From: Sphingobacteriales bacterium UTBCD1
Lineage (GTDB): Bacteria; Bacteroidota; Bacteroidia; Chitinophagales; Chitinophagaceae
Assembly: GCA_002066995.1 (NCBI GenBank)
Contig: MWTC01000053.1
Coordinates: forward strand, 1-64,000
DNA length: 64,000 nt
Reading direction: 5' to 3'
The position numbers were made by a program, and so were the translations under genes. Below are positions 28,236-38,179 of this stretch, in pieces. The first letter of the stretch is position 1. Each line of letters opens with the position of its first letter. The notes under the pieces are model-generated. The model was given only the letters and a program-made list of their open reading frames with translations, searched no databases and was not told where the DNA came from.

Positions 28236-29890
28236 TGAGCTACAAGACGTTTTTTATTTCGCTGCTGTTTTCAGGATGGGGACTCATCCCCCGTTTTTCA
28301 TTTGCCCAGCCAACAAAACAAAATATAAATACTGAAAATAAAACCAAAGAAGACACAAGCCGGGTAGTGGAAATATTGCCGGGTAACAAAAAACTGGAAT
28401 TACGGAGGGTGGATGATTCAACAACATTGCAGATACTCGCCGGCAATGTAAGGCTACGCCAGGGAAATACATTATTCTTCTCTGATAGCTGTGTGATCAA
28501 TAACCGCACCCGGATTTTTGAAGCATTCGGCCATGTTCATATTAACGACTCCGACACTTCTGATGCATGGTCAGATTACCTGCAATATTTTTCAGATAAG
28601 AAAGTGGCCTACCTGAAGGGAAATGTGAAACTGACCAGTGGTAAAGGCGTACTGACCACTCCCGACCTGGAATATGATGTGGATACCAAGATCGGAATTT
28701 ACACTCACGGCGGCAAACTGGTTAATAACAATAAGACCATTCTTACAAGCAAAGAAGGATATTACTATACAGACCTGAAAGATGCTTATTTCAAAAAAGA
28801 TGTGGTACTTGAAGATCCCGGCTTTCATTTGACAACAGATTCACTGCTATACAATACGGAAAATGAAACAGCAAGATTTATTGCTTACACATATATTAAA
28901 GACAGTACCGGCCGTACCATTGAAACTACCGAAGGCTCTTACAATCTGAAATCAGGACAGGCAACATTTGGCAACCATCCTAAGATCAGGGATGGAAAAC
29001 TTTTTGTAACAGGCGAGCAGGTAAACAATAATGACAGTACCGGCATGATCTATATAACAGGCAGGGGAGTTATGATCGATTCATCAGAAGGGCGGTCGGT
29101 TTATGGGGAGGAGATCACCATCAACAAGAAAACAAATACGTTCCTGGCAACCCGAAAACCACTGATGATCATCAAACAGAATAATGATTCAATTTATATT
29201 ACAGGCGACACCCTTTTTTCCGCCCGTATAAGTGACCTGCAGAAAGAAAGAGATTCATTGAAAACAGATACGCTACAGGACACAAAAATTGCCGGCAGCA
29301 AAGAACTGAACGATAAAGACAGCACAAATCGCTATTTCCGGGTATTTCACAACGTAAAGATATTTTCTGACTCACTGCAGGCTGTATGTGATAGCTTGTT
29401 CTATTCATTCAGGGATTCAGTATTCCGGTTATTTACAAACCCGGTAGTATGGTCAAGAGAAAGCCAGATTACCGGTGACACAATATTATTATACACAAAA
29501 AATAAGAAGGCGGATCATCTCAGGGTGTTTGAAAACAGCTTTCTTGTAAACAAAGTTGAACCGGAAGTTTATAACCAGATCAAATCATCCAGGATGGACG
29601 GATATTTTATTAACGGATCTCTTGATTCTGTCCGTGCCAAAGGCTTTGCAGAATGTATCTATTACATCCAAAACGATGACAGCTCTTTTACTGGCATTAA
29701 TCAATCCAGTTCGGATATACTCGATATTTATTTTTCAGGAGAGGAACTTCAAAAAGTGGTTTTCAGAAGTGATGTGACCGGAACTATCTGGCCGATGAAG
29801 CAAAAAAAACCAGGTGAAATGCGTCTTACCAATTTTAAATGGCTTGAAGAAAAAAGGCCTAAGAAAACAGAAGACCTGATCGGGAGGTAA
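28235..29890 (+). CDS. OstA/LptA-like periplasmic protein
   Basis: 551 residues with signal peptide and repeated OstA-like strands ('NVRLRQGNTLFFSDSCVIN', 'RIFEAFGHVHINDSDTSDAW', 'YLKGNVKLTSGKGVLTTPDL', 'GSYNLKSGQATFGNHPKIRD'). The repeated short beta hairpins resemble the LptA-type bridge that shields lipid A in the periplasm; Bacteroidota often have such a protein much longer than E. coli LptA. ATG at 28235 overlaps the mlaD stop by a base, so translation is coupled. Last gene of the amidase-mlaD-ostA run; the next gene, nhaD, is convergent after 44 bases. Confidence 0.8.
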   Translation: MSYKTFFISLLFSGWGLIPRFSFAQPTKQNINTENKTKEDTSRVVEILPGNKKLELRRVDDSTTLQILAGNVRLRQGNTLFFSDSCVINNRTRIFEAFGHVHINDSDTSDAWSDYLQYFSDKKVAYLKGNVKLTSGKGVLTTPDLEYDVDTKIGIYTHGGKLVNNNKTILTSKEGYYYTDLKDAYFKKDVVLEDPGFHLTTDSLLYNTENETARFIAYTYIKDSTGRTIETTEGSYNLKSGQATFGNHPKIRDGKLFVTGEQVNNNDSTGMIYITGRGVMIDSSEGRSVYGEEITINKKTNTFLATRKPLMIIKQNNDSIYITGDTLFSARISDLQKERDSLKTDTLQDTKIAGSKELNDKDSTNRYFRVFHNVKIFSDSLQAVCDSLFYSFRDSVFRLFTNPVVWSRESQITGDTILLYTKNKKADHLRVFENSFLVNKVEPEVYNQIKSSRMDGYFINGSLDSVRAKGFAECIYYIQNDDSSFTGINQSSSDILDIYFSGEELQKVVFRSDVTGTIWPMKQKKPGEMRLTNFKWLEEKRPKKTEDLIGR

Positions 29891-29934
29891 CGGGGAGATA
29901 CAACGGGCAGTTGCATCTTGCCACATCAAGGTGA

Positions 29935-31218
29935 TCAGGGAAGTATTTTTGATTGAATGATATAAACCAATGCTCCGGAAAGATAACCGGCCAGGGCCAG
30001 CAAACTTATCCGTTTGAGGTACCAAATAAAATTTATTTTTTCTAACCCCATTGCAGCTATTCCCGCCGCAGAACCAATAATCAGAATACTGCCGCCGGTG
30101 CCGGTACAATAAGCCAAAAACTCCCAGAAATAATGATCAGCAGGGTAAGTGTTCATGTCATACATTCCCTGGACGGCAGCTACTAACGGAACATTATCAA
30201 CAACTGCAGATAACAATCCTATACTTCCTGCAATTATATTCTGATCTTTTAAATGGGTATCCATCCAACCCGCTGCAATTTTCAGTTGTTCTGCAGATTC
30301 CAAAGCAGCAATAGCGAGTAAAATGCCAAGAAAAAATAAAATGCTGGAAGTATCTATTTTTCTTAACGCATACGCTACAGTAAAATTCTTCCTGTCCTCC
30401 TCTCCTTTTCCGTTATGCATGGCCTCGGTGATGATCCACATGAGACCAAGGCCGATCATCATTCCCATGAATGGAGGCAAATGGGTGAGTGTTTTAAATA
30501 CCGGTACCATCAGCAGCAGGGCAATACCAGTCACAAAAACTATCGTTCTTTCCTTTTTGGTGGTGGCGGTAGCTGCTCCCTCTGTAAATAACTGAACCGG
30601 CTCTTTGATTTTCCCTTTAAAAAACAAACGCATCAGGAGGATGGGTACCAGCAAGCTGAACAATGCAGGCAATAGGAGCTTTACAATAATATTCCAGGCT
30701 GTGATCTGCCCCCCGATCCAGAGCATGGTAGTGGTCACATCACCAATAGGCGACCAGGCACCACCGGCATTAGCCGCAATAATGATCAGCCCCGCAAACA
30801 TCCACCTGTCTTTTTCTTCAGCTACTAATTTTCTTACCAGCGATATCATTACAATTGCGGTAGTAAGATTATCCAGTATGGCTGAAAGAAAAAAGCTCAG
30901 CAGCCCGATGATCCAGAGAAGCCGGGCTTTATCTTTTGTTTTTATTCTTTGAGTTATAATTTCAAACCCGTCATGTGCGTCTATGAGTTCCACAATGGTC
31001 ATGGCCCCCATCAAAAAAAACAAGACCTGGGACAATTCTCCTAAATGTGCCGAAAGCTGGGATGTAATGTGATTTTTATCATCTGCACCCAAAATAAAAA
31101 CAGTCCAGCAAAGCACACCCGTGATCAAAGCGCTGGCAGCTTTATTAATCTTAATGGTATGTTCAAATGCTATTGCAGAATATCCAATAATAAATATGAG
31201 AATGATCAGCCATTCCAT
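29935..31218 (-). CDS. nhaD: NhaD-type Na+/H+ antiporter
   Basis: 427 residues, about 11-12 hydrophobic segments, inner membrane. Blocks 'FFLMGAMTIVELIDAHDGFE', 'FFLSAILDNLTTAIVMISLV', 'NAGGAWSPIGDVTTTMLWIG', 'FFLGILLAIAALESAEQL', 'VVDNVPLVAAVQGMYDM' and 'GTGGSILIIGSAAGIAAMG' match the NhaD family that exchanges Na+ (or Li+) for protons. ATG at 31218 (MEWLIILIF) is chosen as the normal family start. Convergent with ostA-like gene. Confidence 0.9.
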   Translation of the reverse strand: MEWLIILIFIIGYSAIAFEHTIKINKAASALITGVLCWTVFILGADDKNHITSQLSAHLGELSQVLFFLMGAMTIVELIDAHDGFEIITQRIKTKDKARLLWIIGLLSFFLSAILDNLTTAIVMISLVRKLVAEEKDRWMFAGLIIIAANAGGAWSPIGDVTTTMLWIGGQITAWNIIVKLLLPALFSLLVPILLMRLFFKGKIKEPVQLFTEGAATATTKKERTIVFVTGIALLLMVPVFKTLTHLPPFMGMMIGLGLMWIITEAMHNGKGEEDRKNFTVAYALRKIDTSSILFFLGILLAIAALESAEQLKIAAGWMDTHLKDQNIIAGSIGLLSAVVDNVPLVAAVQGMYDMNTYPADHYFWEFLAYCTGTGGSILIIGSAAGIAAMGLEKINFIWYLKRISLLALAGYLSGALVYIIQSKILP

Positions 31219-31342
31219 CAGCCGGGTTTTGATAAAAATACTACAGAGCATCTATATGTAATGATTCTGGTTTAAAAAGCTTTTACATTTTATTTAAAAT
31301 TTGATGGCATTATTTTCGTTTACCCCATATAAACAGGACATC

Positions 31343-31831
31343 ATGAAAAAAACTCTTCTTGTATTTCTGCTACTTGCAGGCATTGGAACAATGAATTTAG
31401 TTTCAGCACAGAATTACAAAACCGCAGTGGGGGTCAGGCTGAGCAGCAGCGGGGCCTTGGTAAATAATTCTGTTTCACTAAAACATTTTATAACCGAAAC
31501 AACAGCAGTGGAGGGGCTCCTTTCTTTCGGCGATCCGCTGGCATTAGGCGCCTTACTTGAGATCAATAAACCCATAGCCGGTAGCGGGATCAACTGGTAC
31601 TATGGTGGCGGGGGGTACCTGGCCTTCATCAAAACCTATAATCCTAATAAAGGGAAAAATGAAACGAATACCAATTTTGGCGCACAAGGTGTCATCGGGC
31701 TGGATTATAAGTTTGCTAATCTTCCCCTGAACCTGTCTTTAGATTGGAAACCGGAATTAAATATTGTATCAGATATCAATTTCGAACCTTCAGCTATCGG
31801 GTTTTCCGCCCGGTTTACTTTTGGAAAATAA
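31343..31831 (+). CDS. Small outer-membrane beta-barrel protein
   Basis: 162 residues from the ATG at 31343 (MKKTLLVFLLLAGIGTMNLVSAQ, a signal peptide). The mature part has eight-strand-like alternation ('YKTAVGVRLSSSGALVNN', 'GGGGYLAFIKTYNP', 'FGAQGVIGLDYKFANLPLNL', 'AIGFSARFTFGK') typical of small barrels such as OmpA/OmpX-like or 'porin family' proteins. No peptidoglycan-binding domain. It is transcribed alone; the DeoR-type regulator begins 157 bases after it. Function unknown. Confidence 0.7.
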   Translation: MKKTLLVFLLLAGIGTMNLVSAQNYKTAVGVRLSSSGALVNNSVSLKHFITETTAVEGLLSFGDPLALGALLEINKPIAGSGINWYYGGGGYLAFIKTYNPNKGKNETNTNFGAQGVIGLDYKFANLPLNLSLDWKPELNIVSDINFEPSAIGFSARFTFGK

Positions 31832-31942
31832 GCTGGTTCTCAATAGTTAAATTCGAATTGTACTAAACATTTTTTTTGTTGAGCCTTCTGGTTTAAGCAG
31901 CTATTTTCGCTTTTTTTGCATTTTTTTTCCGGTTTTTGCGAT

Positions 31943-31974
31943 TTTGTGCGAGAATTTACACTACATTAGCTTTA
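31943..31974 (+). promoter_or_regulatory. Candidate Bacteroidota promoter of the DeoR-sus operon
   Basis: TTTG at 31943-31946 and TAGCTTTA at 31967-31974, with 20 bases between, approximates the Bacteroidota -33 TTTG / -7 TAnnTTTG consensus (final G missing). It ends 13 bases before the regulator's ATG, so the mRNA would have a very short leader. Confidence 0.5.
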
Positions 31975-31987
31975 TCAAAACTAACTA

Positions 31988-32737
31988 ATGCTTAAAAAAG
32001 AAAGGCAAGCTTATATTCTTCACCAGGTCAATCTTCACAATAAAGTACTGTCAGCCTCACTCAGTAACGAGATGAAAGTATCAGAAGATACCATCCGGAG
32101 AGATTTATACGAGCTGGCAGATGAAGGAAAGCTGATCAAAGTACACGGCGGTGCCTTGTCTCACTCATTCAATGAAGTACATTTTCCCTCCAACGGAGTT
32201 TATTCGCAAAATAAAAAGAATAAAATTGCACAGAAAGCAGTCAGCCTGATCAGCAACGGAATGTTTGTGCTGACAAGCGGTGGTACTACCATTCTGGAAA
32301 TGGCCAGGTCGCTGCCTCCGCAGTTAAAAGCCACTTTCATTTCCGGAAGTATTCCTGCAATTTTAGAATATATGCATCACCCCAATATTGAAGTGATCCT
32401 CATTGGTGATAAGGTTTCAAAAAATTCAAAGATCACTGTCGGCCTTGAAGCGATAGCAAAGATCAGGCAGATGCAGGCAGACCTGTGCTTCTTAGGAACC
32501 AACGCCATTGACCTCCAGCATGGCATTACAGAAAATGATTGGGATGTGGTGCAGCTAAAAAGGGCAATGATAGAGTCTTGTAAGAAAGTGGTATGCCTGA
32601 CGATATCTGAAAAGATGAATACAACCCAACCGATCCAGATCTGTGAGCTCAACAAGATCCATACATTAATAACTGAACTGGAACCAACCGATCCGAAACT
32701 GAAACCTTATGTAGAAGCAGGCATTGAAGTGTTGTAA
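31988..32737 (+). CDS. DeoR/GlpR-family transcription regulator
   Basis: 249 residues. N-terminal helix-turn-helix ('KVLSASLSNEMKVSEDTIRR' with 'DLYELADEGKLIKVHGGAL', about residues 1-60) and C-terminal sugar-phosphate-sensing domain of the DeoR type ('VLTSGGTTILEMARSLPPQL', 'VILIGDKVSKNSKITVGLEA', 'LCFLGTNAIDLQHGITE'). Such proteins usually repress sugar uptake and catabolism genes until a phosphorylated sugar binds. It is 40 bases upstream of susC on the same strand, so it probably controls that operon and itself. Confidence 0.88.
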   Translation: MLKKERQAYILHQVNLHNKVLSASLSNEMKVSEDTIRRDLYELADEGKLIKVHGGALSHSFNEVHFPSNGVYSQNKKNKIAQKAVSLISNGMFVLTSGGTTILEMARSLPPQLKATFISGSIPAILEYMHHPNIEVILIGDKVSKNSKITVGLEAIAKIRQMQADLCFLGTNAIDLQHGITENDWDVVQLKRAMIESCKKVVCLTISEKMNTTQPIQICELNKIHTLITELEPTDPKLKPYVEAGIEVL

Positions 32738-32777
32738 TTTTTTGGCAATCGCTTATTAACAATATAAACCAGCTATT

Positions 32778-35700
32778 ATGAGAAAAATCATCACATTCCT
32801 TGCTGTAATACTTTTGCTGCAAACACAGCAAAAAGTATTTGCCCAGGAACGAACAGTAAATGGAACTGTTCTTTCTTCAGACAATACTCCCATTAACGGA
32901 GCTTCCGTTGTTATTAAAGGAGCAACAACTGGAACGAAAACAGATGCTTCAGGTAAATTCAGTATTAAAGTATCAAAAGGCCAGGTATTAGAAATTTCCT
33001 TTGTGGGTTTTGAACCCAGGCAAATTACCGTAGGAGAATCGGATCACATTAACATCGTCCTTTCACCGGTAGATAAATCAATGCAAGAAATTGTAGTGAT
33101 AGGTTATGGTACTCAAAAAAGAGGTGATGTCACCGGTTCTGTTTCCACCTTAGATGTGAAAAAAACATTAACCGCAAGACCCATTGCGGATGTGGGCCGA
33201 GGTCTTCAGGGTGCGGTATCCGGATTAGATGTTATTTTGCCCAGTGCAGAAGTAGGCTCAGACCCTATTTTGAAAATACGTGGAGTCATGACTTCATTCC
33301 AAGGTACCAGTACACCTCTTATCCTTCTGGATAATGTGGAAATCCCAAGTATTCAGATTGTGAATCCGAATGATATTGCGTCAATTACTATTTTAAAAGA
33401 TGCTGCAGCAGCATCAATTTATGGCGCCAAAGCTTCAAATGGCGTCATCCTGATCACCACAAAAAAAGGATCAGGTACCAGTACCCCACAAATCACTTAT
33501 TCAGGAAACATGTCCTGGCAGAATGTATGGAAAGATCTTAAGATGGGGCAAGTTGATGCATTTAAATACGCTGTGGATGCAGCGGAACGTGTTGGTACGT
33601 TTACCCCGATTGGTGCGTTTTATTATCTGGATAGAAACGCCTATAATAAAGCAGTACAATGGCAACAACTTTATGGAGGCAAAATTGGCCCCAACGATCC
33701 AACTGTTTTCGGAAGAGATTGGTATGTGCAGGGAGCCAGCAATCAGAAAATGGGTATCAGACCCTATAATCCTTATGATTATATGGTAAGAGAATGGGCG
33801 CCTACTCAACAACATGACTTATCCATTGGACAAACACTTGGAAAAACATCCTACAATATCGGATTGGGTTATTTAGACCAAAGCGGTATGATGAAACCTG
33901 CAAAAAAAGATGATTTTACACGATATAATGCATCATTAAAAATATCCAGTGAAATCAATAAATACATCACAATTCGGGGAGGGGCGATCTTATCAAGGAG
34001 AAATAAAGAGTATGCCTATGTTACCGCTCTTGGAAATGCAGATCCCTGGCTTTATTTATACCGTTGGTCACCGGCATATCCTTTTGGAAATGACCAAAAC
34101 GGAGATCCTATCCGTAGCCCGGTTAGTGAAGCTGCAGCTGCTAACACAGCTAACATGCTTAACAATTATAATAATATAAACCTTGGCACCACTGTAAACT
34201 TTACCAAAGACTGGAAATTAGAATTTGATTATACATTCAGCAACCAGGAGACGATTGACTTCCGTCCTGGAACCCGATACACTGCAAGAAACTCATGGGT
34301 TGCTCCTAAACAAAGATTTGATGAAAATGGGAATCCGGTTTATGTTGATAGTACAGGCGCTGTTGTATCTGCTTCATCACCTGGTGCTATGAAAGCTTTT
34401 GACCTCTCATACGACACTTACACGGCGCTTGGAGCAAACCCTGATCACATCAGAAGGATCACAACAAATTTTCACAGCAGCACGATCAATGCTTATTCAA
34501 CTTATAACTGGGACCTGAATACGCTTCATAGTTTTAAATTTATGCTTGGCATAAATCGTGTAGCTTCTTCAATAGAATGGCAGGATCAACAGAAAAATCA
34601 GTTAACAGATATTAACAATCCTGAATTTAATTTTGCAGTTGGATCTCCTCCCATAATATACGGTGATAAAGCCTGGGAATCACAATTGGGATACTTTGGC
34701 CGTATCAACTATGCATTTAAAAACAAATATCTCATCGAAGGCAACCTTCGCCGGGATGGTTCCTCAAAATTCCCCTCGGATCTTCGTTGGAGATGGTTTC
34801 CCTCAGTTTCTGCCGGCTGGATCGTCTCTAATGAGAAATTCATGCAATCTCAAAATATTATCAACTTCATGAAATTAAGAGGCTCCTGGGGATCAATTGG
34901 TGACCAGACAGTGCCTAATACTTTGTATATGCCCTTAATGCCCGGTGGCCTATCCTCATGGATCGCTGCTAATAATTCTTTAGCGGTTTATGTAGGAACA
35001 CCTATAGCAATTTTTCACAACATTACCTGGCAGGATATTGTAACGAAAAATCTGGGTTTAGATTTAGGACTGCTTAATAATAAAGTAACAGTAACCTTTG
35101 ATTTATACCAGAGAGATACAAAAAATATGATTGTTCCTATGGAAGGCATCCCTATAACTTATGGCACCGGAGCTCCACAAGGAAACTTTGGTTCTCTTCG
35201 GACAAACGGCTGGGAATTAACGGTAGAGTTTAATCACCGCTTTAATAATGGACTCGGTATTAATTTCAGAGGGAATATTTCTGATGCAAAAACATTCATT
35301 CTGAAATATGGAACTTCCACCGGAGTAAACAGCAACTATAATGGGAAAAATATCGGAGAAATTTGGGGATATCGTACAGACCGGCTTTATCAGTGGGATG
35401 ACTTTGATCTGGATGCCAATGGAAAACTACAATTGATTACACTTACTGCTGCAGATGTACCGACAAAATATGTTGGTAAAAAAGCCTATAAACTTAAACC
35501 GGGGCACAATGGTGAAAAACCCGTTTACCAGGTTTTCTTACAAAATTCTTCCAACTTCTTTTTCGGCCCTGGCGATGTGAAATTTAAAGATCTGAATGGT
35601 GATGGTATAATTGATAACGGAAGCGCTTCTTTAACAGATCATGGAGATTTGGATATAATTGGAAATTCTACTCCAAGATATGATTATGGTTTCAGGATTG

Positions 35701-36203
35701 GAGCAGATTATAAAGGATTTGATTTTAGTGTATTCTTCCAGGGAATTGGCAGCCGCCAAATATGGGGTGATGGATTCTTAGCCATTCCCGGTTTCCAATC
35801 ATCGAATGGAGCCATGCCTGAAGCAATCGCATCCAATTACTGGACTCCGGATCATACAGATGCTTTTTATCCTGCTGCATACGATAACGCTGGTAGCAAT
35901 GCTGCTAATAATGTTCAGGTTCAGGACAGGTATCTTTTAAACATGGCTTACCTGAGATTGAAAAATCTTACGGTTGGTTACAGTCTTCCTAAATCGCCAA
36001 TAAAGAAAGTCGGTATCAATGCTGCACGTGTATATGTCGCATTGGAAAACTTTATTACCTGGGATCATCTGAGAGGATTACCTATAGATCCTGAATCAAT
36101 AAATGGAGTTTCCATGTGGCCGGGTAATTATAACCTGGGCCGTACCAGCACCGGGATACCTGCATTCAAGAGTGTTTCAATCGGAGTTCAATTAACCTTT
36201 TAA
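32778..36203 (+). CDS. susC: SusC/RagA TonB-dependent outer-membrane transporter
   Basis: 1141 residues. Signal peptide (MRKIITFLAVILLLQTQQKVFAQ), carboxypeptidase-like regulatory domain (residues about 25-105, 'VNGTVLSSDNTPINGASV', 'TDASGKFSIKVSKGQ'), the SusC-type 'VVIGYGTQKRGDVTGSVSTL' plug start, the plug, then a 22-strand barrel (about 240-1141) ending in '...IGVQLTF'. It imports a glycan or other large ligand caught with SusD, using TonB energy. The gene is 11 bases before susD and 40 bases after the DeoR-type regulator. No glycoside hydrolase is adjacent, so the ligand cannot be told. Confidence 0.95.
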   Translation: MRKIITFLAVILLLQTQQKVFAQERTVNGTVLSSDNTPINGASVVIKGATTGTKTDASGKFSIKVSKGQVLEISFVGFEPRQITVGESDHINIVLSPVDKSMQEIVVIGYGTQKRGDVTGSVSTLDVKKTLTARPIADVGRGLQGAVSGLDVILPSAEVGSDPILKIRGVMTSFQGTSTPLILLDNVEIPSIQIVNPNDIASITILKDAAAASIYGAKASNGVILITTKKGSGTSTPQITYSGNMSWQNVWKDLKMGQVDAFKYAVDAAERVGTFTPIGAFYYLDRNAYNKAVQWQQLYGGKIGPNDPTVFGRDWYVQGASNQKMGIRPYNPYDYMVREWAPTQQHDLSIGQTLGKTSYNIGLGYLDQSGMMKPAKKDDFTRYNASLKISSEINKYITIRGGAILSRRNKEYAYVTALGNADPWLYLYRWSPAYPFGNDQNGDPIRSPVSEAAAANTANMLNNYNNINLGTTVNFTKDWKLEFDYTFSNQETIDFRPGTRYTARNSWVAPKQRFDENGNPVYVDSTGAVVSASSPGAMKAFDLSYDTYTALGANPDHIRRITTNFHSSTINAYSTYNWDLNTLHSFKFMLGINRVASSIEWQDQQKNQLTDINNPEFNFAVGSPPIIYGDKAWESQLGYFGRINYAFKNKYLIEGNLRRDGSSKFPSDLRWRWFPSVSAGWIVSNEKFMQSQNIINFMKLRGSWGSIGDQTVPNTLYMPLMPGGLSSWIAANNSLAVYVGTPIAIFHNITWQDIVTKNLGLDLGLLNNKVTVTFDLYQRDTKNMIVPMEGIPITYGTGAPQGNFGSLRTNGWELTVEFNHRFNNGLGINFRGNISDAKTFILKYGTSTGVNSNYNGKNIGEIWGYRTDRLYQWDDFDLDANGKLQLITLTAADVPTKYVGKKAYKLKPGHNGEKPVYQVFLQNSSNFFFGPGDVKFKDLNGDGIIDNGSASLTDHGDLDIIGNSTPRYDYGFRIGADYKGFDFSVFFQGIGSRQIWGDGFLAIPGFQSSNGAMPEAIASNYWTPDHTDAFYPAAYDNAGSNAANNVQVQDRYLLNMAYLRLKNLTVGYSLPKSPIKKVGINAARVYVALENFITWDHLRGLPIDPESINGVSMWPGNYNLGRTSTGIPAFKSVSIGVQLTF

Positions 36204-36214
36204 AAAGTAAGACA

Positions 36215-38056
36215 ATGAAAATTATTAAATATATCAGTGGCTTTGGAATAGCATGTATGCTATTTATTTCTTGCAATAAAGATTTCATAGACAGACCTCC
36301 GCAGACCAGTTACGTAGATGCGACCGGTCAATTCTGGAGAAACGAAGATGATATCCGGATGTTTGCCAATGGTTTTTACACCAATTATTTTAACGGATTT
36401 AATACATCCTTCACAGCTGACTATACTCCGGTAAGAGGTTATACTTTTAATGATGACCTTACAGGCCAGAATGTGCAATCCAATTTTGAAAGCTCGGTTC
36501 CTTCATCGAGAGGATCTACATCAGAAGGAGCTGCATGGATGTCACAATATGCAGGTCCCACCTGGGATTTTGCATGGGTGCGAAAGGCAAATATTTTTTT
36601 AGACCGGGTAAGTACAATTGCAAAACCGAACATTTCTGACGAAGCTTTCAATCACTGGACTGCTGTTGCACGGTTTTTCAGAGGCTATGAGTATTCAAGA
36701 TTGGTAAGCGTATTTGGTGATGTGCCATATTTCGGAAGGGTTGTTAATGAAAGTGAATTGGATACCTTGTATAAGGACAGAGATCCCAGGGGCTATGTAA
36801 TGGATAAGGTTTATGATGACTTCCAGTACGTTCTTGCCAATATGCGGCTGGATGATGGCGCTCAATATTTAAACAAATACATTGCTGCAGCTTTCATTTC
36901 AAGGTTTATGCTTTTTGAAGGCACTTATGAACAATATCATAATCTCGATGCAACCAGAGCGCAAAAATATTTAACCCTGGCCGTACAGGCAGCAGAGCTG
37001 GTAATGAATAGCAACAAATGGAAATTTACAAGCGATTTTAAATCCCTGTTTTCTTCAGAAAATCTTGCAGGAAATCCTGAAGTGTTGTTATACAGAAAAT
37101 ATGATCAGGCATTGGGGATTATGCATTGTATCGGTTCTTATTCAAACGGCACTGAAACTGTAGGTGTTGATCCCAATCTTGTTCTTGCGAAATCATTTAT
37201 TATGAATGATGGCAATGTTTGGCAAAATTCTCTGAATCCTGGCGCTTCAGATTTTTCAATAGCCAATATGGCATTAACAAGAGATCCACGCTTTGAGGCA
37301 TCCATAATTGACAAAGTAAACCCTGCTGCAACTACTCTTTTTTATGGTTATAAATTTGCATCAAGAGATGCCATCACTTATATAGGGAAAACATATCCCA
37401 CTATTTGGGGAAGTAATACCAATACCAGTGATGCACCTATAATCCGTTTAGGAGAAGTAGTTTTAAACTGGATTGAAGCAAAAGCAGTATTAGCGGAATT
37501 TTTTAGTGGCCCGATGATTACCCAAAGTGATTTGGACCGCTCCATCAATGCAATTAGGAACAGACCGTTGGATGCTACAGCAATTGCTAAAGGTGTTCAG
37601 AAAACAGCTCCTTTAATGCTTGCTACCCTGCCAAATGACCCTGTAAGGGATGCAGACGTCTCGCCACTAATTTGGGAAATCAGAAGAGAAAGACGTATGG
37701 AATTTTTACAAGAAGGTTTTAGGCTTCTTGATCTTAAAAGGTGGAATAAAATTCAATACTTGGATTTTAGTACTAACCCTGATTATTTCCTGGGCCCTTG
37801 GGTAAATCTTCCTGTAGAATTGCCGACTGCTTTAACATCAGGTACAATTAATACAATAAAAGTGAAAAAAGCAGATGGTACCATTGTGACATGGAATGGT
37901 TCTAACCAAAGTTCTATGGTTGGCTACTGGATAGTTCGAAATGCTACAAATAGAAATTCATTTACAAATAACGTGTACTTATCTCCGGTCGGTCAACAGC
38001 AGATCAACGATTACCAGAATAAAGGATATAAACTTACTCAAACTGCAGGTTGGTAG
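36215..38056 (+). CDS. susD: SusD/RagB surface lipoprotein
   Basis: 613 residues, lipoprotein signal (MKIIKYISGFGIACMLFISC), then the alpha-helical SusD TPR-like fold: 'DFIDRPPQTSYVDATGQFWR', 'ARFFRGYEYSRLVSVFGDVP' and the C-terminal 'PLIWEIRRERRMEFLQEGF', 'RLLDLKRWNK'. It sits as a lid over the SusC barrel and binds the ligand at the cell surface. A strong terminator follows at 38085, ending the three-gene unit. Confidence 0.95.
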   Translation: MKIIKYISGFGIACMLFISCNKDFIDRPPQTSYVDATGQFWRNEDDIRMFANGFYTNYFNGFNTSFTADYTPVRGYTFNDDLTGQNVQSNFESSVPSSRGSTSEGAAWMSQYAGPTWDFAWVRKANIFLDRVSTIAKPNISDEAFNHWTAVARFFRGYEYSRLVSVFGDVPYFGRVVNESELDTLYKDRDPRGYVMDKVYDDFQYVLANMRLDDGAQYLNKYIAAAFISRFMLFEGTYEQYHNLDATRAQKYLTLAVQAAELVMNSNKWKFTSDFKSLFSSENLAGNPEVLLYRKYDQALGIMHCIGSYSNGTETVGVDPNLVLAKSFIMNDGNVWQNSLNPGASDFSIANMALTRDPRFEASIIDKVNPAATTLFYGYKFASRDAITYIGKTYPTIWGSNTNTSDAPIIRLGEVVLNWIEAKAVLAEFFSGPMITQSDLDRSINAIRNRPLDATAIAKGVQKTAPLMLATLPNDPVRDADVSPLIWEIRRERRMEFLQEGFRLLDLKRWNKIQYLDFSTNPDYFLGPWVNLPVELPTALTSGTINTIKVKKADGTIVTWNGSNQSSMVGYWIVRNATNRNSFTNNVYLSPVGQQQINDYQNKGYKLTQTAGW

Positions 38057-38084
38057 TAGATTTTAACTTTTGATAAATTTTTAA

Positions 38085-38115
38085 AAACCTGTGCTAATGA
38101 GCACAGGTTTTTTTA
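38085..38115 (+). terminator. Rho-independent terminator of sus operon
   Basis: AAACCTGTGC (38085-38094) and GCACAGGTTT (38101-38110) pair around a 6-base loop and are followed by a run of T. It follows the susD stop by 28 bases. Confidence 0.9.
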
Positions 38116-38179
38116 ATAAAAATTGTATATGAAAATCGTTGCCTTGAACACCCGGTGGTTCCAACTACGAGATATTTAC

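Noticed and set aside
31988-38056. Full polysaccharide utilisation locus
   Set aside because: No glycoside hydrolase, lyase, sulfatase or susR-type sensor is present; only regulator, susC and susD.
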